The translations under genes were made by a program, and so were the position numbers. Shown here piece after piece: positions 41,401-56,400 of a stretch of 64,000 nucleotides of DNA (position 1 is its first letter; each line of letters starts with the position of its first letter). The notes beneath the pieces were generated by a model that worked only from the letters and a program-made list of their open reading frames with translations, searched no databases and was not told the DNA's origin. The stretch lies in NCBI RefSeq assembly GCF_001522545.3, contig NC_031781.1:8437487-8501486 (forward strand), given 5' to 3'. The stretch comes from Parus major. Lineage: Eukaryota > Chordata > Aves > Passeriformes > Paridae.

Positions 41401-44400
41401 TGACATTAATAAATCTATCTGAGAACTTCAGTGAGGTTGATTTAAAAATTACACCTATGTATGTATCCACTGCATCAAGTTCCTTGCACAGTGAGCGTTT
41501 GAGTGTTGCAAGAAGCTTTTCATTGCAATTAATTTTAAGGATGTAAATAGCTAGTCATGTGCTTCTATATTAGCAAAGCCTATTCAGGCTGGGTGTTAAT
41601 TGTGGAGGTTTCTGCTGCTTTTCTGTCTGGTCAAGATTGTCCCAGGTCTGAACAGGCTTTTGGGAAGGAGAGAACCTAAAGATAAGATAATACTATGACT
41701 CAAAAAAACATTGCTTTGGTAGGAGACTCCAGATTTTTTGCTGTAGGAGCACACAGATTTTAAGGACGGATGTTCATATAACATGGCTTTGGGCTGGCCA
41801 TTGTGGTGTGCTCCCACCTCCCAGGAGGCTCTGGCAGGGAGCAGAAGGAACTAGTTACAAGAATACCACTGAACATTAAGTCCCTTGATTGTAGAGTAAA
41901 TAAATAAAGTAGGCAAGGCCAAATTGAACGGGGAAACCTAATCTGTTGTTGTAGATCTTTGGAGAGTGTGTGGGCATTGTGCTGGACCTGGGCATTGTGC
42001 AGTTAGAGTGCACCTGAAGCCTGTCCAGGAGCTGGCTGCTTTCAAGGTGTTTTAAACAGAAATACATTCCTGACACAATGGAAGAAAAAAAGAGATATCC
42101 TCTTTGCCTCAAAATTTGTTTAAAAGATGCCCTAATGGGTAAATCTGATACTCTTCCACGTAACTCGAGTCACTAACTATTCAAAGTAACTGAGATGGAA
42201 ATTACTGCCAGATGCCAGCTAAAATTTCGTATTTCCAAGAAGTGCTTCTGATTCAGCGCTGTAAAGCTGAAATACAATCACCATAGGAGTAAGTGCTTGA
42301 ATACTGCCAGGGGATTAAACCAGCAGGTTTGTTGCTACTTGAAAATGAGCCATTTACCTGTTAACAAGTGGGGGTCAGAAGCAGGAGTATTCAATATGTA
42401 CTACTGCAAATAAGACATAATAGTTCTCATTTAAACACAGTGTTCTTCAAGCTAGATCTGATTGCTACAATTTTGGCATTGTTGCATGGTGTTCTTTTTT
42501 TGGGATGTGTGGCAGAACAGTGGAAAATCATTTGTGGATAATGGTGGAGGAAATGTGGCTATGGCTGCTACTGTGCCCTTTTATAGCTTTTTACACAGGG
42601 AGGTTTATATTAAAGCAGTGCAGCTGAGTTGCTGGCAGAAGAAAGTGCCTTTGGCTCTGCATAAAGGAATAGGATGATAACAGTATGGGTTAAGGCATTG
42701 CTTTCTTCAGACTTAGCTTTTTTCCTCTCTGTTCCCATCCAGCCTCTCTGATTGCAGAGGAGAAGGAGAACTGGGAGCCAGCTCTTGCATACCACTGTGC
42801 TGACCAATTTTACAAATGTCCCTTGTTGTACATCTGCTCCCAAAACCACATCTGTGGCTCCCTGGGACCGATGTCTTGGTGCCATGCTCCCCAGGCACCT
42901 CACAGGCGGTCTGCCTGGGAAAACTGTCTTGTGAATACTTTCTGTAATGAAAATTGCCTTGTAGGTCCTGGAATTGCACCCACTGTGAAGACTGGTGAGG
43001 AGGTTGGTTTTGTGGTAGACGCCAAATCAGCAGGGAAGGGAAAAGTGACGTGCACCGTCCTCACGCCAGATGGGACAGAAGCTGAAGCAGATGTTGTTGA
43101 AAATGAGGATGGGACTTACGATATCTTCTACACCGCGGCCAAACCAGGAACCTATGTGATTTATGTCCGCTTTGGTGGGGTGGACATTCCCAACAGTCCT
43201 TTCACTGTCATGGTAAGCCAGTTCTGCTCCAGAAGTACCTCCCACTCAGATTCCTGCTGCTGTGTTTTATTTAGCAATAGGTTAACTCTGTGTGTAAATG
43301 TTTGTTCAGATATTTACTAGGATAGCAGGAGATAATGAATCCTTGTTCCTTGCAGAGCTTATTTTGAGCAGGCAATACGGTTAAGTGAAGTGGGATAGAA
43401 ACCATCAGAGGATGAAGACTTGGCTTTTCTGAAGCAATTTGTTTTTCATTTCCTGACCATGTAGTTCTTTTTCTAAATGATGTAAGGGTGGTTGTAATCA
43501 GTTTCTACAACTAATTATGTTGGCCATTGTCAGATAACAGTGCTCTGCCTTCTCTGTCTCTCCCTTTTTATTAAGTTGATCCCAAAATAAGGAACGGTCT
43601 GCTGACAGATCCCAGGGAAGCAGACTGTTAGCTCACACTTAAAAATGTTTTGTAAGTGCTATTTAAACTGTTACAGCCAAATTCCCCCTCCTTCTAATTA
43701 TCTTCCTTCCAACATGCAGTACTCCACATTTAGCAAACAATATCCCAGGCCCTGAGAAGCAGACTAGGTGCCTCTCAGAGCTCACAGAAGCCCTTCTTGT
43801 GAAGAATATCTCTGTGTTGGTAAAACAATTCCTGGTCTTGTAATCTCAGCCAAAGCAGCCTCTGGTGCATCTCTGTCCCTGAAATCACAGGACTGTACTT
43901 GTACTGAGTCCAGATGGAGCTTGCAGGCGAGTCCCTGGGGTCAGCAACTCTGGCTTTTCCTACCTGTCATCCTGGCAGATTGCTACGGGTGTCTGAAGAT
44001 TTCCTTGAGAGAAATGATTCCCTTAGTTGCTGCTCAAGGTTCACCACAGGAAATGCCTCTCGAGGTCAGGGAGCCCAATCCTGGCCAGCCAAAATTCCCA
44101 CTTCCTAGCTGACTGATACAGTATGTGTTTGACTTGGGTGTCTCAGCTGGGGACAGAGAACACCAAAACAGTGGCATTTCTGTTTTGCATTAGTTTTCTT
44201 AGTGGAGTCCTTCCATGCAGAAGTTTCCAGTGGGTTATCTCATTAGGGTGTTTTGCTGTGGTGTAAATGGGCAGAAGGGGCTGGGATGGCTCAGCCTGGG
44301 GGAGCAGTCTGCGTGGGTGTCACTCCCAGCCACTCATGTCAGGTTAATGGGAGAGATGGGAATTTGCAAGTCATGCTCTTGGCATGCCTGGTGAGAAAAG

Positions 44401-47400
44401 CGGCTGCGCCAGGGGAAAACACATTTGGCGTCTCGAAGGCGCAGTCCCAACTATGAATCAGAAGAATGGCTTTGCTGCTATGGCTGGACGTGGGCTGGGT
44501 CATTCACCCAAGTGCATGAGCCAGAGCAGCCTTCCCACAGCAGCCTCCCGGCTGGCACATCATGTTGCACAGTGCTCAAGGACTCTCATCTTGGGTTTAA
44601 GCCTTTCCCTTCCCTCACTGCATCAGTCCCATAAGAAAGCAGCTCTGATACTCAGTTCCACCAGTGTTCAAGCACAGCTTTCCGTTTCCCTCCCAAACAT
44701 CCAACAACAGTACGTACTGGCTTTGTCCCTTTGCTGTGCAACTGGTGACTTCCCCCAGTGCCTGCAGATAAGGGCAGTTTCCCAGCTTCCCTGACTGGAT
44801 CTGGGTCTTTGCTATGGCAAGAGGACTGGGAGGGCTGCACAGTGGGAGGAAAGTGTTGAGCTAGAAGAAGCAATATGTTCTAAACTGTGGAAGGTGGGAG
44901 TGGCTCCATGCCAGAGTACTGTCTAATATCAACTAACCTGCCTCTGCCCCTGCCCAGGCTGTAGATGCAGATGATGTCGCCGCACAGTCGCAGGAGCCAG
45001 TGGGCGCTTCCCCCGCCGGATTCCGCCCTTGGGTACACAAGTTTTACATTTTTCAGCTCCCCATCTGTGTTCCATTTCAGATGACAGCCTGCTTCTTGGG
45101 ACTGCTTGATCGCTCTGGTCACTGTATTCATTCTTTCTGTTTCATCAATTGTTCTTGGGATCCAGACCTTGTTTTTTCTTTGCTGCTTGAAGGGAGTCTC
45201 CAAGTAAACTCATGTAAACATGAAGAGGATCACTGCACCCACAGCTTCCACTTCTGAAATGTCTGCTGTTGGCAAAAGCACCCTGAGTGCACTGCTTTGT
45301 TTTCCCAGTAAAATCACAGTGTCTTGAGTTCAGAGTTGCATTGTGAAACTTGTTTCTTTTGTCCATTTTGTGTTGCAATCATTCTTCCCCATTTAAAAAT
45401 CACTTTCTCTTCCAGGCCTTAAGCAACTAAATCCTTTCAGATGGAGCCACTTTGGGTCTTGTGTGCACTACATTGTCTTCCATCCCTTTGTGTTTCATTT
45501 TTATCTCTTTACTTTTTTCCAGCATGTCTTCCATCCGTGCCGTGTTTGATTTGCTCTGCTGTGGTGTGGTGTTGTAAAGGAGAGCTTGACCAGACGCTGC
45601 TCTGGTTGAGCCCAGTCCTTGTCTGGCTGCAATAATCACCGCACACTCTCTTCTGCTTGTGCTTGCAGTGGAGTTGCTCAGTGCTCATTTGGCTCTGCCA
45701 GCCTTTTTGAAGTGACCCATCTTTTTGCTTGCTTTAGGTTACAGAAGAAGCTTATGTTCCTGTTGGAGACATGAACGGCATGGGGTTCAGGCCCTTTGAT
45801 ATGGTTATCCCATTTGCTGTAAGGAAAGGAGAAATAACAGGTACCTGGAGTGCCTCTCAGGGAGGTTTATGCTTTTTGTTAGTGTGTTTATTCATTTGCA
45901 GCTAAGAGACTGGGTGGTCTAGACCACAGTGTGTGTGGGAGGTTTGTATCCTGCCAGCAACAATGCTGTTTAATTTCACATTGAGTGGCACCCGCTGAGG
46001 ACAACTAGGGCATGCCCCTTCAATGGTTTGAATTAAGTGAGGGGATTCTTGGTGTTACTGTGGCCTTCAGTGCTAGGCTGTGAGCTACTGCACTGTAGGC
46101 TCCCTTCTGGAGCAGCTACATGCATCCTTGATAAGCCAATTATTTCTTTTCTGCAGATGCTATAAAGCAGTTAATTCTGCATTCCTGTTACATACCTTCT
46201 CCAAAGTAGGTGACCCCTCTTCTACAGGTCTGGCAGCTGAGAGCAGAGCTCCAGTAGCACCCTGGATGCACTAACCACCTGCATACAAAGCCTGTATCCC
46301 CTCTGCCCTCTAGTTCAGCAATCCCACCCCAAGCCCTGGCCTGTACCAGCTTGAAGGAAAAGTCAGTCTTTCCTTTTCAAAAGTGCAGCAGAAGAGGGAG
46401 CACCTTGCTACAAGGTAGATCAGTACTTTTTATGCAGTTTGCTGTGAAAAGCTCTGTGGCTGCAGCAAATAGCCCTGCCTGTAGAGTTTGTAAGATCACA
46501 GGACTGTTTGCCAGATGTCTACCACTGCCTTGTATTCATGTAGCTTAAGTAGAAAACATGTCTGGTTAGTGTTCCCATTAGTCTCCTATTTGTGCCTGTG
46601 GGTAAGGAATTTAACAATTTAAAATGCTTGTTTAAAATGGCTAGACAATTCTCTGTGGGTGGGAGAGGGGAAGCAGGCAGCTTCTCCTTCTGTAACTCCC
46701 ATGGTGGCCTTTTGTAGGTGAAGTACACATGCCCTCTGGAAAGACAGATACACCAGATATCGTGGATAACAAAGATGGCACAGTAACAGTGAAATATGCT
46801 CCTACTGAGGTTGGGCTGCATGAAATGCACATAAAATACATGGGAAATCACATCCCAGGTAAGTCTGGCAAAGCGGGCGATGCAAATTTGAGCACAGAGT
46901 CCTGCTGACGCATCTGCTCCCTGGTGAGGTTCTATAGATCAGTCATACATGCTGTGGAAAGATCTGCCAGGATATTTTACCATTCAGCAGCCCTTTCTCT
47001 GCAAGCAAGAGAGAACTAAAGCAAAGGAGTAAGTGCCAGCACATATGAGCTTCCATTGTGGTTTAATAGTACCAGCCAGGCTCAAAATGGATTTTGGTTT
47101 TGGGAAACTAGCTTTTGTGGCATTTTATTATGAAGAAGAAACATACAATTTTCTAACTGCCAGTTTTTCAGGTTGAAATTTACTGCCATGGTGTTCAACA
47201 AAACTACTGGTTACAGTGTGTGTTTATCCTTAAAACTGCATTGGCAAAAAAAATCTCAAAACTGTGGGGAGAACTGATTGGCTTAAATACTAGAGTTACT
47301 CTTTCCATCTGATTGCAATAAAATAAAACACACATGCATATTATGCTGTAATCTTTCCTTCTTCCTGGCTGCTTCTTCACAAAGAGAAACCGCTGCCTTT

Positions 47401-50400
47401 CATTCTGTTTCTCTTCTTTTGTCCTTGCTTCACCAGCTCCCCAGTGGAAGCACTGCCTCGCCTGGAGGCTGTGGCTGCCCTGCAGTTCTCTGGGCATGCT
47501 GGCTTTGGGGGAGCTGGGCAGAAAGGGGCAGACCTGTTGAAGGATGTGTAGACATGAGACAAAATACTTTCAGCACTGCCTGAGAGGGACTGCTAGTTCT
47601 GTTTGTACAGAAACACAGGATAACTTAAGCTGAAATGGGGAGCTCAGTGGTGTGATACATGGTGCTACTTCAGTCTCTTCAGCACTTTATGGATATAGCA
47701 CCCCCATAGGTGCTGACCTGTCTGATGTATTGGTTCAGTAAGACCACTACTCTGTGCTGGGATAGAAAGATGATGTGCCATAGTGTTTCTTTCATGAAGG
47801 TTGTCATGAATCAAACCTTTTACTGTCTCAGCTGCAAAATCTAACTTTGGACTGAAGAGCTATCTGTGCCTTTTTTTGAAACCATTATTGGTTGTTGATG
47901 ACTGTACTTTTTGTTCTTGTGCACCAGTTTAGCTAATCCGAGGCTGGCAAATACATTTTTGGATACCCTTCAAATTTACTAGTTCAGGTTCATTGAGTCA
48001 GACAATGTGCTGTGCTAGTTCCTAATTCTGGGCTACTAAAATTCAGAATCAGTGCCTGAACTGAAAGCCTGCTTCTGAGTCATGTTCTGATTTAATATGC
48101 TAAAAATAAACTTGCAGTGAACAAGATCCTTTACAACATCATTTAAGATTATCTCTGGTAACTAGAATAACACTTACTCTTCCGTGACTGAATGTGGCAC
48201 AAATTGTGGAGAAGTGTCTTTTGAGGATAGAAGCAGAGGCTTATTTGGTTTTTTAAGTGTGTTACAGTCACAATAAGGTTTTTCAGATACCATGTAATGA
48301 GAAGGGCATTCAGGAACATGGATATCAGTTCTTGTAGTCCAGACCACTCATCCTTAAGTGCTTCTTTTTTGGGTTTTTCCCCTTCAGAGAGTCCTCTGCA
48401 GTTCTATGTCAATTACCCCAACAGTGGCAGTGTATCTGCTTATGGGCCTGGCCTCATTTATGGGGTTGCGAATAAACCAGCAACTTTCACCATTGTCACA
48501 GAAGATGCAGGAGAGGGTAAGTCAGTTCTTTAAACCAATCCTACCCTAAGCAAGGAACATCTTGGTAGTGTTATGCACATTGGCTTTAATTTACATTCAT
48601 CTGTTCAACTATGAATCTTTGATATGATGACTTATGCAAATATCAGGCTGTAACTTGCAGTAAAAAACTGGTTGATTGCCCCTTCCTGACAGCAGTAGAT
48701 GTACCCTGTTGGTACAGGGTGAAAATGATTTGTTTAATTAAAAATAAACTGAAAGCAGTTTAAATCTAGTGGATGATGACTGGGTATGGAATCACTGTTA
48801 GGTAAATCTAAAGACTGAATAGAACTGTGGCCTTGGTATATTGGTCTGAGCTGATTTTGCTGCTGTCGTTTGAAAACACACCTTTAAGCTCCATTTCCAG
48901 TACCAGGTACTGAATATTTCTCTTTGGACCAGATCTTTGGACCTGGTGTTCACAAAGATTTATGGAAGTGCCTCTCTACTTTTTTCCTAGGTGGGCTGGA
49001 CTTGGCTATTGAAGGACCTTCAAAAGCAGAGATCAGTTGCATTGATAACAAAGATGGGACATGCACAGTCACGTACCTGCCTACTTTACCTGGAAACTAC
49101 AGCATCCTGGTCAAATACAATGACAAACACATTCCAGGCAGTCCATTCACAGCCAAGATCACAGGTACAAAGTTTAAACTTCTGGAAGCACTTCATATTA
49201 AAAACTAACCTCTGAAAACATGGGGAACCTGGTTTGTTGCAGGAATTTGAAGTCTTCTGACTTGCTCTGCATTTAACCTTGTAATGTTTTATGACTCATT
49301 TCTCTTTATGTATGCAGATGATAACAGAAGACGGTCTCAGGTGAAGCTTGGTTCTGCTGCTGACTTCATGTTGGACATCAATGAGACTGATCTCAGTCTC
49401 CTAACAGCCAGCATTAAAGCCCCGTCTGGTCGTGATGAGCCTTGTCTTCTGAAGAGACTGCCCAATAACCACATTGGTAAGCTCTGAGGCTATGATAGCC
49501 TTTACTCCAGTTTGCTTTGCTGTGTAAAATGACTGATTTCTGTGCTCCTTCCCAGAAAGTGTTGTCCAACCAAGTAGTTGACAGTGTTTGCTGCAGTTGT
49601 CCAAAGACAGAAAATCATGAGGAAAGATCTCTTGTCATAGCTTGCATGTGATGTGCCAGGTTGCAGTTGGAGTGGGTTTTGTCAGCATATATGAATGGTC
49701 TTGTGGTCCACTTGATAGCAATATTTCAACATGAGTAAAGAGGGTGCTATTCCAGTATTTAATTTCTTGGTGTGATGAAGGCATTTAAATCAAGTATAAT
49801 ATGAATAAAAACTGAATAAATTTCTCACATTTCTTTGCTTTGTAGGCATCTCATTCATTCCACGGGAAGTAGGAGAACATCTGGTTAGCATCAAGAAAAA
49901 CGGGAGCCATGTACCAAACAGCCCTGTAACAATCATGGTGGTCCAGTCTGAGATTGGGGATGCCAGACGGGCAAGAGTTTTTGGACGTGGTTTGGTAGAA
50001 GGACGAACCTTTGAAATGTGTGACTTCATTGTCGACACAAGAGATGCTGGTTAGTTCCCTCACAAAGGGACCACGAGGTGCTAGGAGATATAGATCTACA
50101 CGAGAACACTGCCTCCCTCAGCATGCAACCACCAGGTCACAAGCTGCAAGGCAGCAGTTGCCATTAAACGCAGTCATTATTGTCAGTTATTAACCACAGA
50201 CAGTGCTATTAACTTGGAATATGTTTTGTAAGGTCCTGGCTCATGTCTTTGTTACAGCCAACGGGGACTGACACTGGGGTGGTGCTGGCTCTAGTATCAT
50301 TTGTTGTTGCAAGAAGGAAATGAGGAAGATACTTATTTCCCTGTTGGTTTAATATGGAACCTTGGATTACTTTTTAGCTCAGTAGATAACTTTTCAACAT

Positions 50401-53400
50401 TATTAAAATTAAAGGCATATAATCAGAGAATTTTAGGAGCTGAATGCATGCTGTGCCTCTGACTGATCAGGAGTACAGAAATGCCATTAAGGCATCATGC
50501 AACTCCCACGTGCCCATTATGATACAAACCTACCAACTAGTGCATGCTGTGGGTTTGGACTATTTTATGTCAGATTTAGAGCAGAGCTTTGGAAATCTGA
50601 GGCTAACTTATCTATATTGTAGGTTATGGTGGGATCTCACTGGCAGTTGAAGGACCCAGCAAGGTAGAGATCCAAACTGAAGATCTGGAAGATGGAACTT
50701 GCAAAGTGTCCTATTTCCCAACTGTACCTGGTGTGTACATTGTGTCCACAAAATTTGCAGATGAACATATTCCAGGTAAGCAGAGGTGTTGGCAAATTTT
50801 TGATTACTACGACAGAAGTCTTACCTGGCTGACCAGTGCTCTGGAGCTGTGGGTGGGCTGTGTGATCTGGCTTGGACCATAAGTCCCAAAGATTCAAGGA
50901 GGTTCTTCCCAGGCAGCAAGCATCCAAAACTGTTCAGGTTACATGGGCCTGACTGTTATACCCTGACTGGGTATAAATGTTCCCCTGTCATCCCCTAGAA
51001 GTCAAAAGAAGCTTTCTTTTCTGCCCTCTATGGCATGTGTAATAAGCAGAGGAGGAATGACTTGCTGTGATACTTGCAGGCAGCCCATTCAGTGTGAAGA
51101 TCAGCGGTGAAGGAAGAGTTAAGGAGAGCATCACACGAACAAGACGGGCTCCCTCTGTTGCAACAGTAGGAAGCATATGTGATCTGAACCTAAAAATCCC
51201 AGGTAAGCAACAACATCCTTATCCCCAAAACCACAACTTGCATGTTGGGTACTTAAAGCAGGGAAAATACAAACTTTAGTTTTGTAAAGGCATCCTTGTA
51301 TTAACATAGCTTAGGGAAGAAACACTGGTAATTTGTCTCTTCAAACAGTTAAAAATAAGTATAACCACGATCAACACATGGAGAAATAAATACTGGTGAG
51401 GCCTTAATTTAATTTATTCTGTGTACACTAGGTTGGAGAATGGGCTGCACAGCTCACTCCAGCTCTAGGATTATAGGATCATGTTGGCTGCTAAGTGTTT
51501 GTTCTGCTGTCTGGAAATTGTGAATCATGTAGGACAGACTTAGCTGGCTGCACTTACCCAGATGGATAAGTGCACACTTCATCTGCCTCTAGCACCTGGG
51601 AAGCTGCAGCTGGCCAGTTTTTCTGCTCAGAAACACACAGGTAGCTGAGCACGCAGTGGGCATCTGCATGTCTATTCTGTTATTCGTACTGGACTTGAGC
51701 TCACATCCTGCTTCCAAAACCCTTTGTCACTTTCTAATCTGCATTTTTTTATTCTCTTCCTGCTAGAAATTGATTGTGCTGATATGACAGCTCAGGTAAC
51801 CAGTCCCTCTGGGAGAAACTTCGATGCTGAAATTGTAGAGTGTGACAAAAACACCTACTGTGTCCGCTTTGTGCCACAAGAAATGGGGGTGCACACTGTG
51901 GATGTCAAATACAAAGGGCAGCCGGTGCCGGGCAGCCCCTTCCAGTTCACCGTGGGGCCACTGGGTGAGGGAGGAGCCCATAAAGTCAGAGCTGGAGGCC
52001 CGGGGCTGGAGCGTGGAGAGACAGGTGTTCCAGGTGAGTTCTCTGCTCTCAGTGGGCTCCAGAATCTGCTGTGTGCAGGTCTGCAGTGCAGTGTTTTGGC
52101 TAACAGGAGCCTCCTGGAGAAGCTGCTAAGCAGTATCTCCCAGGATGATGGGATGAGCAAGCTACCATTCTTCAAATATGCTCAAGTGTGGAACTTCAGT
52201 CTGTTAGGAGGAAGTAACGAACCAACAGCAGCAAACTAACTCTTGTGTGTGCTGTCATGTGCTTCAACAGCTGAGTTCAGCATATGGACACGGGAAGCTG
52301 GAGCTGGAGGACTGTCTATTGCTGTGGAAGGCCCAAGTAAAGCAGAAATCACCTTTGATGACCATAAAGATGGATCTTGTGGTGCATCATATATAGTTCA
52401 AGAGCCAGGTATGTACTGAGACCAAACAACATGGAAACAGCACTGATTGCGACTTTCAAAGAAACTAAGGACACTCACTGCTTCTCTTCTCTTTGCAGGC
52501 AACTATGAGGTGTCCATAAAGTTCAATGATGAGCACATTCCTGAAAGCCCCTACCTGGTTCCTGTCATCGCCCCCTCTGATGATGCTCGCAGGCTCACTG
52601 TCACTAGTCTTCAGGTGAGACATAAGGAAACATCTCTACAGCTTACCACAGAGACTGATTTCGTCCTTGTTCTCCAAAACCAAAATGGTTGTCCTTTCTT
52701 CTTAGCAATAGCCTTCTCTTGATTGGTGCTTGTTTTCAAGCTCAGTTTGCAGCCAGAGAGATTTTTGGCAGCTGATCCCTGAGTCACTCTGGCTAGCCAG
52801 AGTTCAAAGGCAGAAGGGCTCAGTTGAGTGTGCTACAAGTGGTAACACTTGGGAATTAGGAATAAGAGGCTCCAGAAATAGCATTGAAGGAGCTAAGGCA
52901 TGTTTCCTGTGCCATTAGGTAGGGGAAGGACAAGGACTACAGAAACTAGAGGTGAACCACCAGTGATCGTGCTGGTACCAAGTTCCTCATTTGGCACGTG
53001 CATGAAGAGCTGCATTTCCATGGGTGAGGTAGCACAGGGCTGCACGGCTGGGACATCACTGCAGCCTGGCCAGGCAGACAGAAGTGGCCCCACCATGAGG
53101 TCAGGGTGCAGATTTGCTCTGGCTGATGTCACAAAACCTCAGAGTCACAGCTCAGATGATTCATGAAAGGTAGTGAATCTCAGAGTGAATCACAGCTTTG
53201 TAGCTGGTCTGGGCCCATCTGGTAACTTCACCATATAATTTGTATATGTGTGTGGTTACAGGCATTAAAATACAACATTAGAGGCCTGACTGAAATCTCT
53301 AATGTCAGAAGTTTGGATGTGACTGAGAATCTGTGTCTAAATATACTGTACCTCAGTCCTTCTTGAGTGGTGATTAGTACTCCAGTTAAAGCTTTTTTTG

Positions 53401-56400
53401 GTTATGTCCCAGCTATGATCCCCAGGGGTTTGCCTGGGCTGCAGGAATTCTCCACCTCAGCTGTGTAAATGAACCATGACAGCCTGATACGATAGTATCT
53501 CTTCTAACCAGGAGTTACAAGGGCGTTAATTAGTCACTGTGGTATTGATGTTTGCCTTGTGTTTCATTTAAAGACTCTTTGACAGGAATACTCACTTCAA
53601 TTAAGTCCTGGAGAGGCAGATAAAGCTGAGTATTCTGTAACGGAGTCCATTGTGCAGCATCAGCCTCCATTAAACCCATATCAGGGACTTGTTTATACAT
53701 TGTACCTCAGTTCTACTCAGTTGCATTTATTTCCCTCTTCAGGATTTAGTTGAAAACAAAATGAGGTAAAGTATGTTCAGTGTGAGATATTACTGCTGGA
53801 TAGCTGCATGGGCTGTGCTGGTCAAGGACCACTGTGGTTCAGATGTGGAGCTGCCTCACCTTCCACCAATGGCCTGACAGCAGCACAACATCTGGTTTCA
53901 TGTTTTAAATTACTTTCTCATGTTTGAGACATCTTGTGGCGTTCTAAATGCAGCCTCTTGTGGCAAATATAAACATGCATATTACTCTTTCAGACATTTG
54001 AATTATCAGAGGCTTTTCCCTGAATGAATCTGGAATGAATGAACGGGATAAAAATGGAGCTATAGCTTAAGCATCCTTTAGATCAAATGCCTGAATACTG
54101 AGGACTGACCTCAGTGATAATGGGTGACTGGTATTGTAAACCTGCCTCTCTTTGATGTGGTGCAATTGTCTGGCTTCCAAAAACAGTCTGTTACCATGGG
54201 AAAAGTCAGCCTAGCCAACGTGGGCGACTCCTGAACAGCCACCCCCTAAGAGGGAGAGACCTGATTTGAGAGTTAATGCGAGTCACAACTTTGCCTTTCC
54301 TTAAAACCTAAAAAACCCTCATGCTGAAGTGGTTATTTTCCCTGCCACAGATCTTGTGCTGTCTGAAATGAAAGTTTGAATTTGATAATCTGACTGTTGC
54401 ATTCTCAGGAGTCTGGATTAAAAGTTAATCAGCCAGCATCCTTTGCTATAAGGCTGAACGGGGCAAAGGGCAAGATCGATGCTAAAGTCCACAGCCCCTC
54501 CGGAGCTGTCGAAGAGTGCCATGTGTCTGAGCTGGAGCCAGGTGAGCAGAGCTTGATGATGATCAGAACAACTGCATGACCTCCAGAGCACTTGCTGCCA
54601 CATAGGGAATTCAGTTCCTTTGGCTTACGAATAGCGTGTCCCAGGGGTGAGCATGTAGCTTGGAAAATGACTTTGGTGACAAGAGCTGTTCAGTCAGAGT
54701 TATGCCCATGTTTTTCCATGGACTGACTGAGCCCAAACTTCTGTAAGATAGAAGTATTTAAGTCTTGGCTTGCCAGTGCAGGTACAGTGACATTAGTAAT
54801 AAATTAAATATGATGTGGTTGTTGAATTTAGCCAGGGAAGAAGTTTATTCCTCAAAGCTGTGCTTCGATCTTTGACTAATAGTTTATTTTTAATTCACAC
54901 TCCTTCACATGAAATGTCAAGGAAGCTGTGTAAGCAAACACTACAGAAAGCTGAACACCTGTTTCAGCAATGGGCTTTTCTTTTTCACTTGAAGTCTGTA
55001 TGAGTTATGGTCTGTACTATGAACAGACAGCAGCTGTCCAGCTGGGGAAGATCAGTCCCGCCTCTGAGTTAACACGCAATCAAAAATGTGAAATATCAGC
55101 AAATTGGTAAATGACTTCATTAGATAAAGGTGTGGTGTCAGAGCAGCACTCAGCTCACTGGTAAGATTTGGCTTGCTCTGACCAGCTGCTTTTCTTCTAC
55201 ACACGGTTCCCTCAGCTGCTGACAGATTGGGCTGTGATTCAGTTTTCATGTTTAGTGCATGAGCGAGGCAAATAACCCTCAGACTAGATGGCAGTTGAGA
55301 TCAAGTCCTAGTGAACAAGGTGAAAACACAAACTGTAAAACCTGTGATAAATACAGCATTTTCCTGCTTAAATGCAAGTTTAGTAACTCGTGTCGCTGAG
55401 TTCACTTAAACTGGGCCCAAAATACGTCAAAGGCGTTCAGGAGCTGGGATCACTAATCAGCCCTGCTTTGTGCTTAATTGGTGATTTATGGTTGGATTGT
55501 TGCCTCTGATTTGTCAGAAGAGCCCCTTCTCTGTTGCAGATAAATACGCCGTTCGGTTCATCCCCCACGAGAACGGCATCCACTCCATCGACGTGAAGTT
55601 CAACGGGAGCCATGTGGTGGGCAGCCCTTTCAAAGTGCGCGTGGGCGAGCCTGGCCAGGCAGGCAACCCTGCCCTCGTCACAGCCTATGGCTCCGGCCTG
55701 GAGAGCGGCACCACAGGTAACCCTTCTCCTACAGACCCGCTTGCACCTGGGCTCTGAGACACACAGAACCTATCTCTAGGCATACTTTTACATGACTTCA
55801 CGTGCTAAGGCAGCTGAACTAACCCACATTCTCTGCTGACCTGAGTGCAGGCTAATTTTGCTTTCTAGCATGCTCCTCGTGTCCTATAACCATCACTCAC
55901 AAGTCTGCAGCCTATACTGAGCCTTAACAAACTTAAAACTTCTGTAAATCAGCAACTGCAACACACATTCACTGAGCTGCTGGTTAGCAGCTGGACTACA
56001 GTTCTGCTGGTTAGCTTAGCTCCACGTCGGTGGTCCCTCGAGCTCTGGAGATGGAGATGTGGAGATGGAGATGGCTCCCTTCCACACATGAAAATGACAT
56101 CTGAGTTAGCTGTCTAGAGGTGAAAGAATCTTGTTCAATTTGTGTTAATTAGATGAGCATGGGGGTGTACCCTGTTACCTTCCCTTTGGTGCATGCACCT
56201 CCAAGAAGTTGCAAGTGAAATGCAGTAGGATATGTAAACCCTAGGGAGAAGGTGGGTTGTTCTGTTGGTAGTGTGCTATGCATGCTCCAGATGCTTCGTG
56301 AAGTTTCTTTATGGAAATCTGACACCTCGTTGTCTGCTGTGGCTGCCTCATCTGATAGTTCTCAACTGAAGAATGTAGGGTTTAGGGTTTGTTTTTTCAT

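Noticed and set aside
42823..42964. Open frame extending exon 30 upstream
   Set aside because: Intron read-through: the filamin homology starts exactly at the acceptor cttgtag, and the upstream part has no repeat-like sequence.
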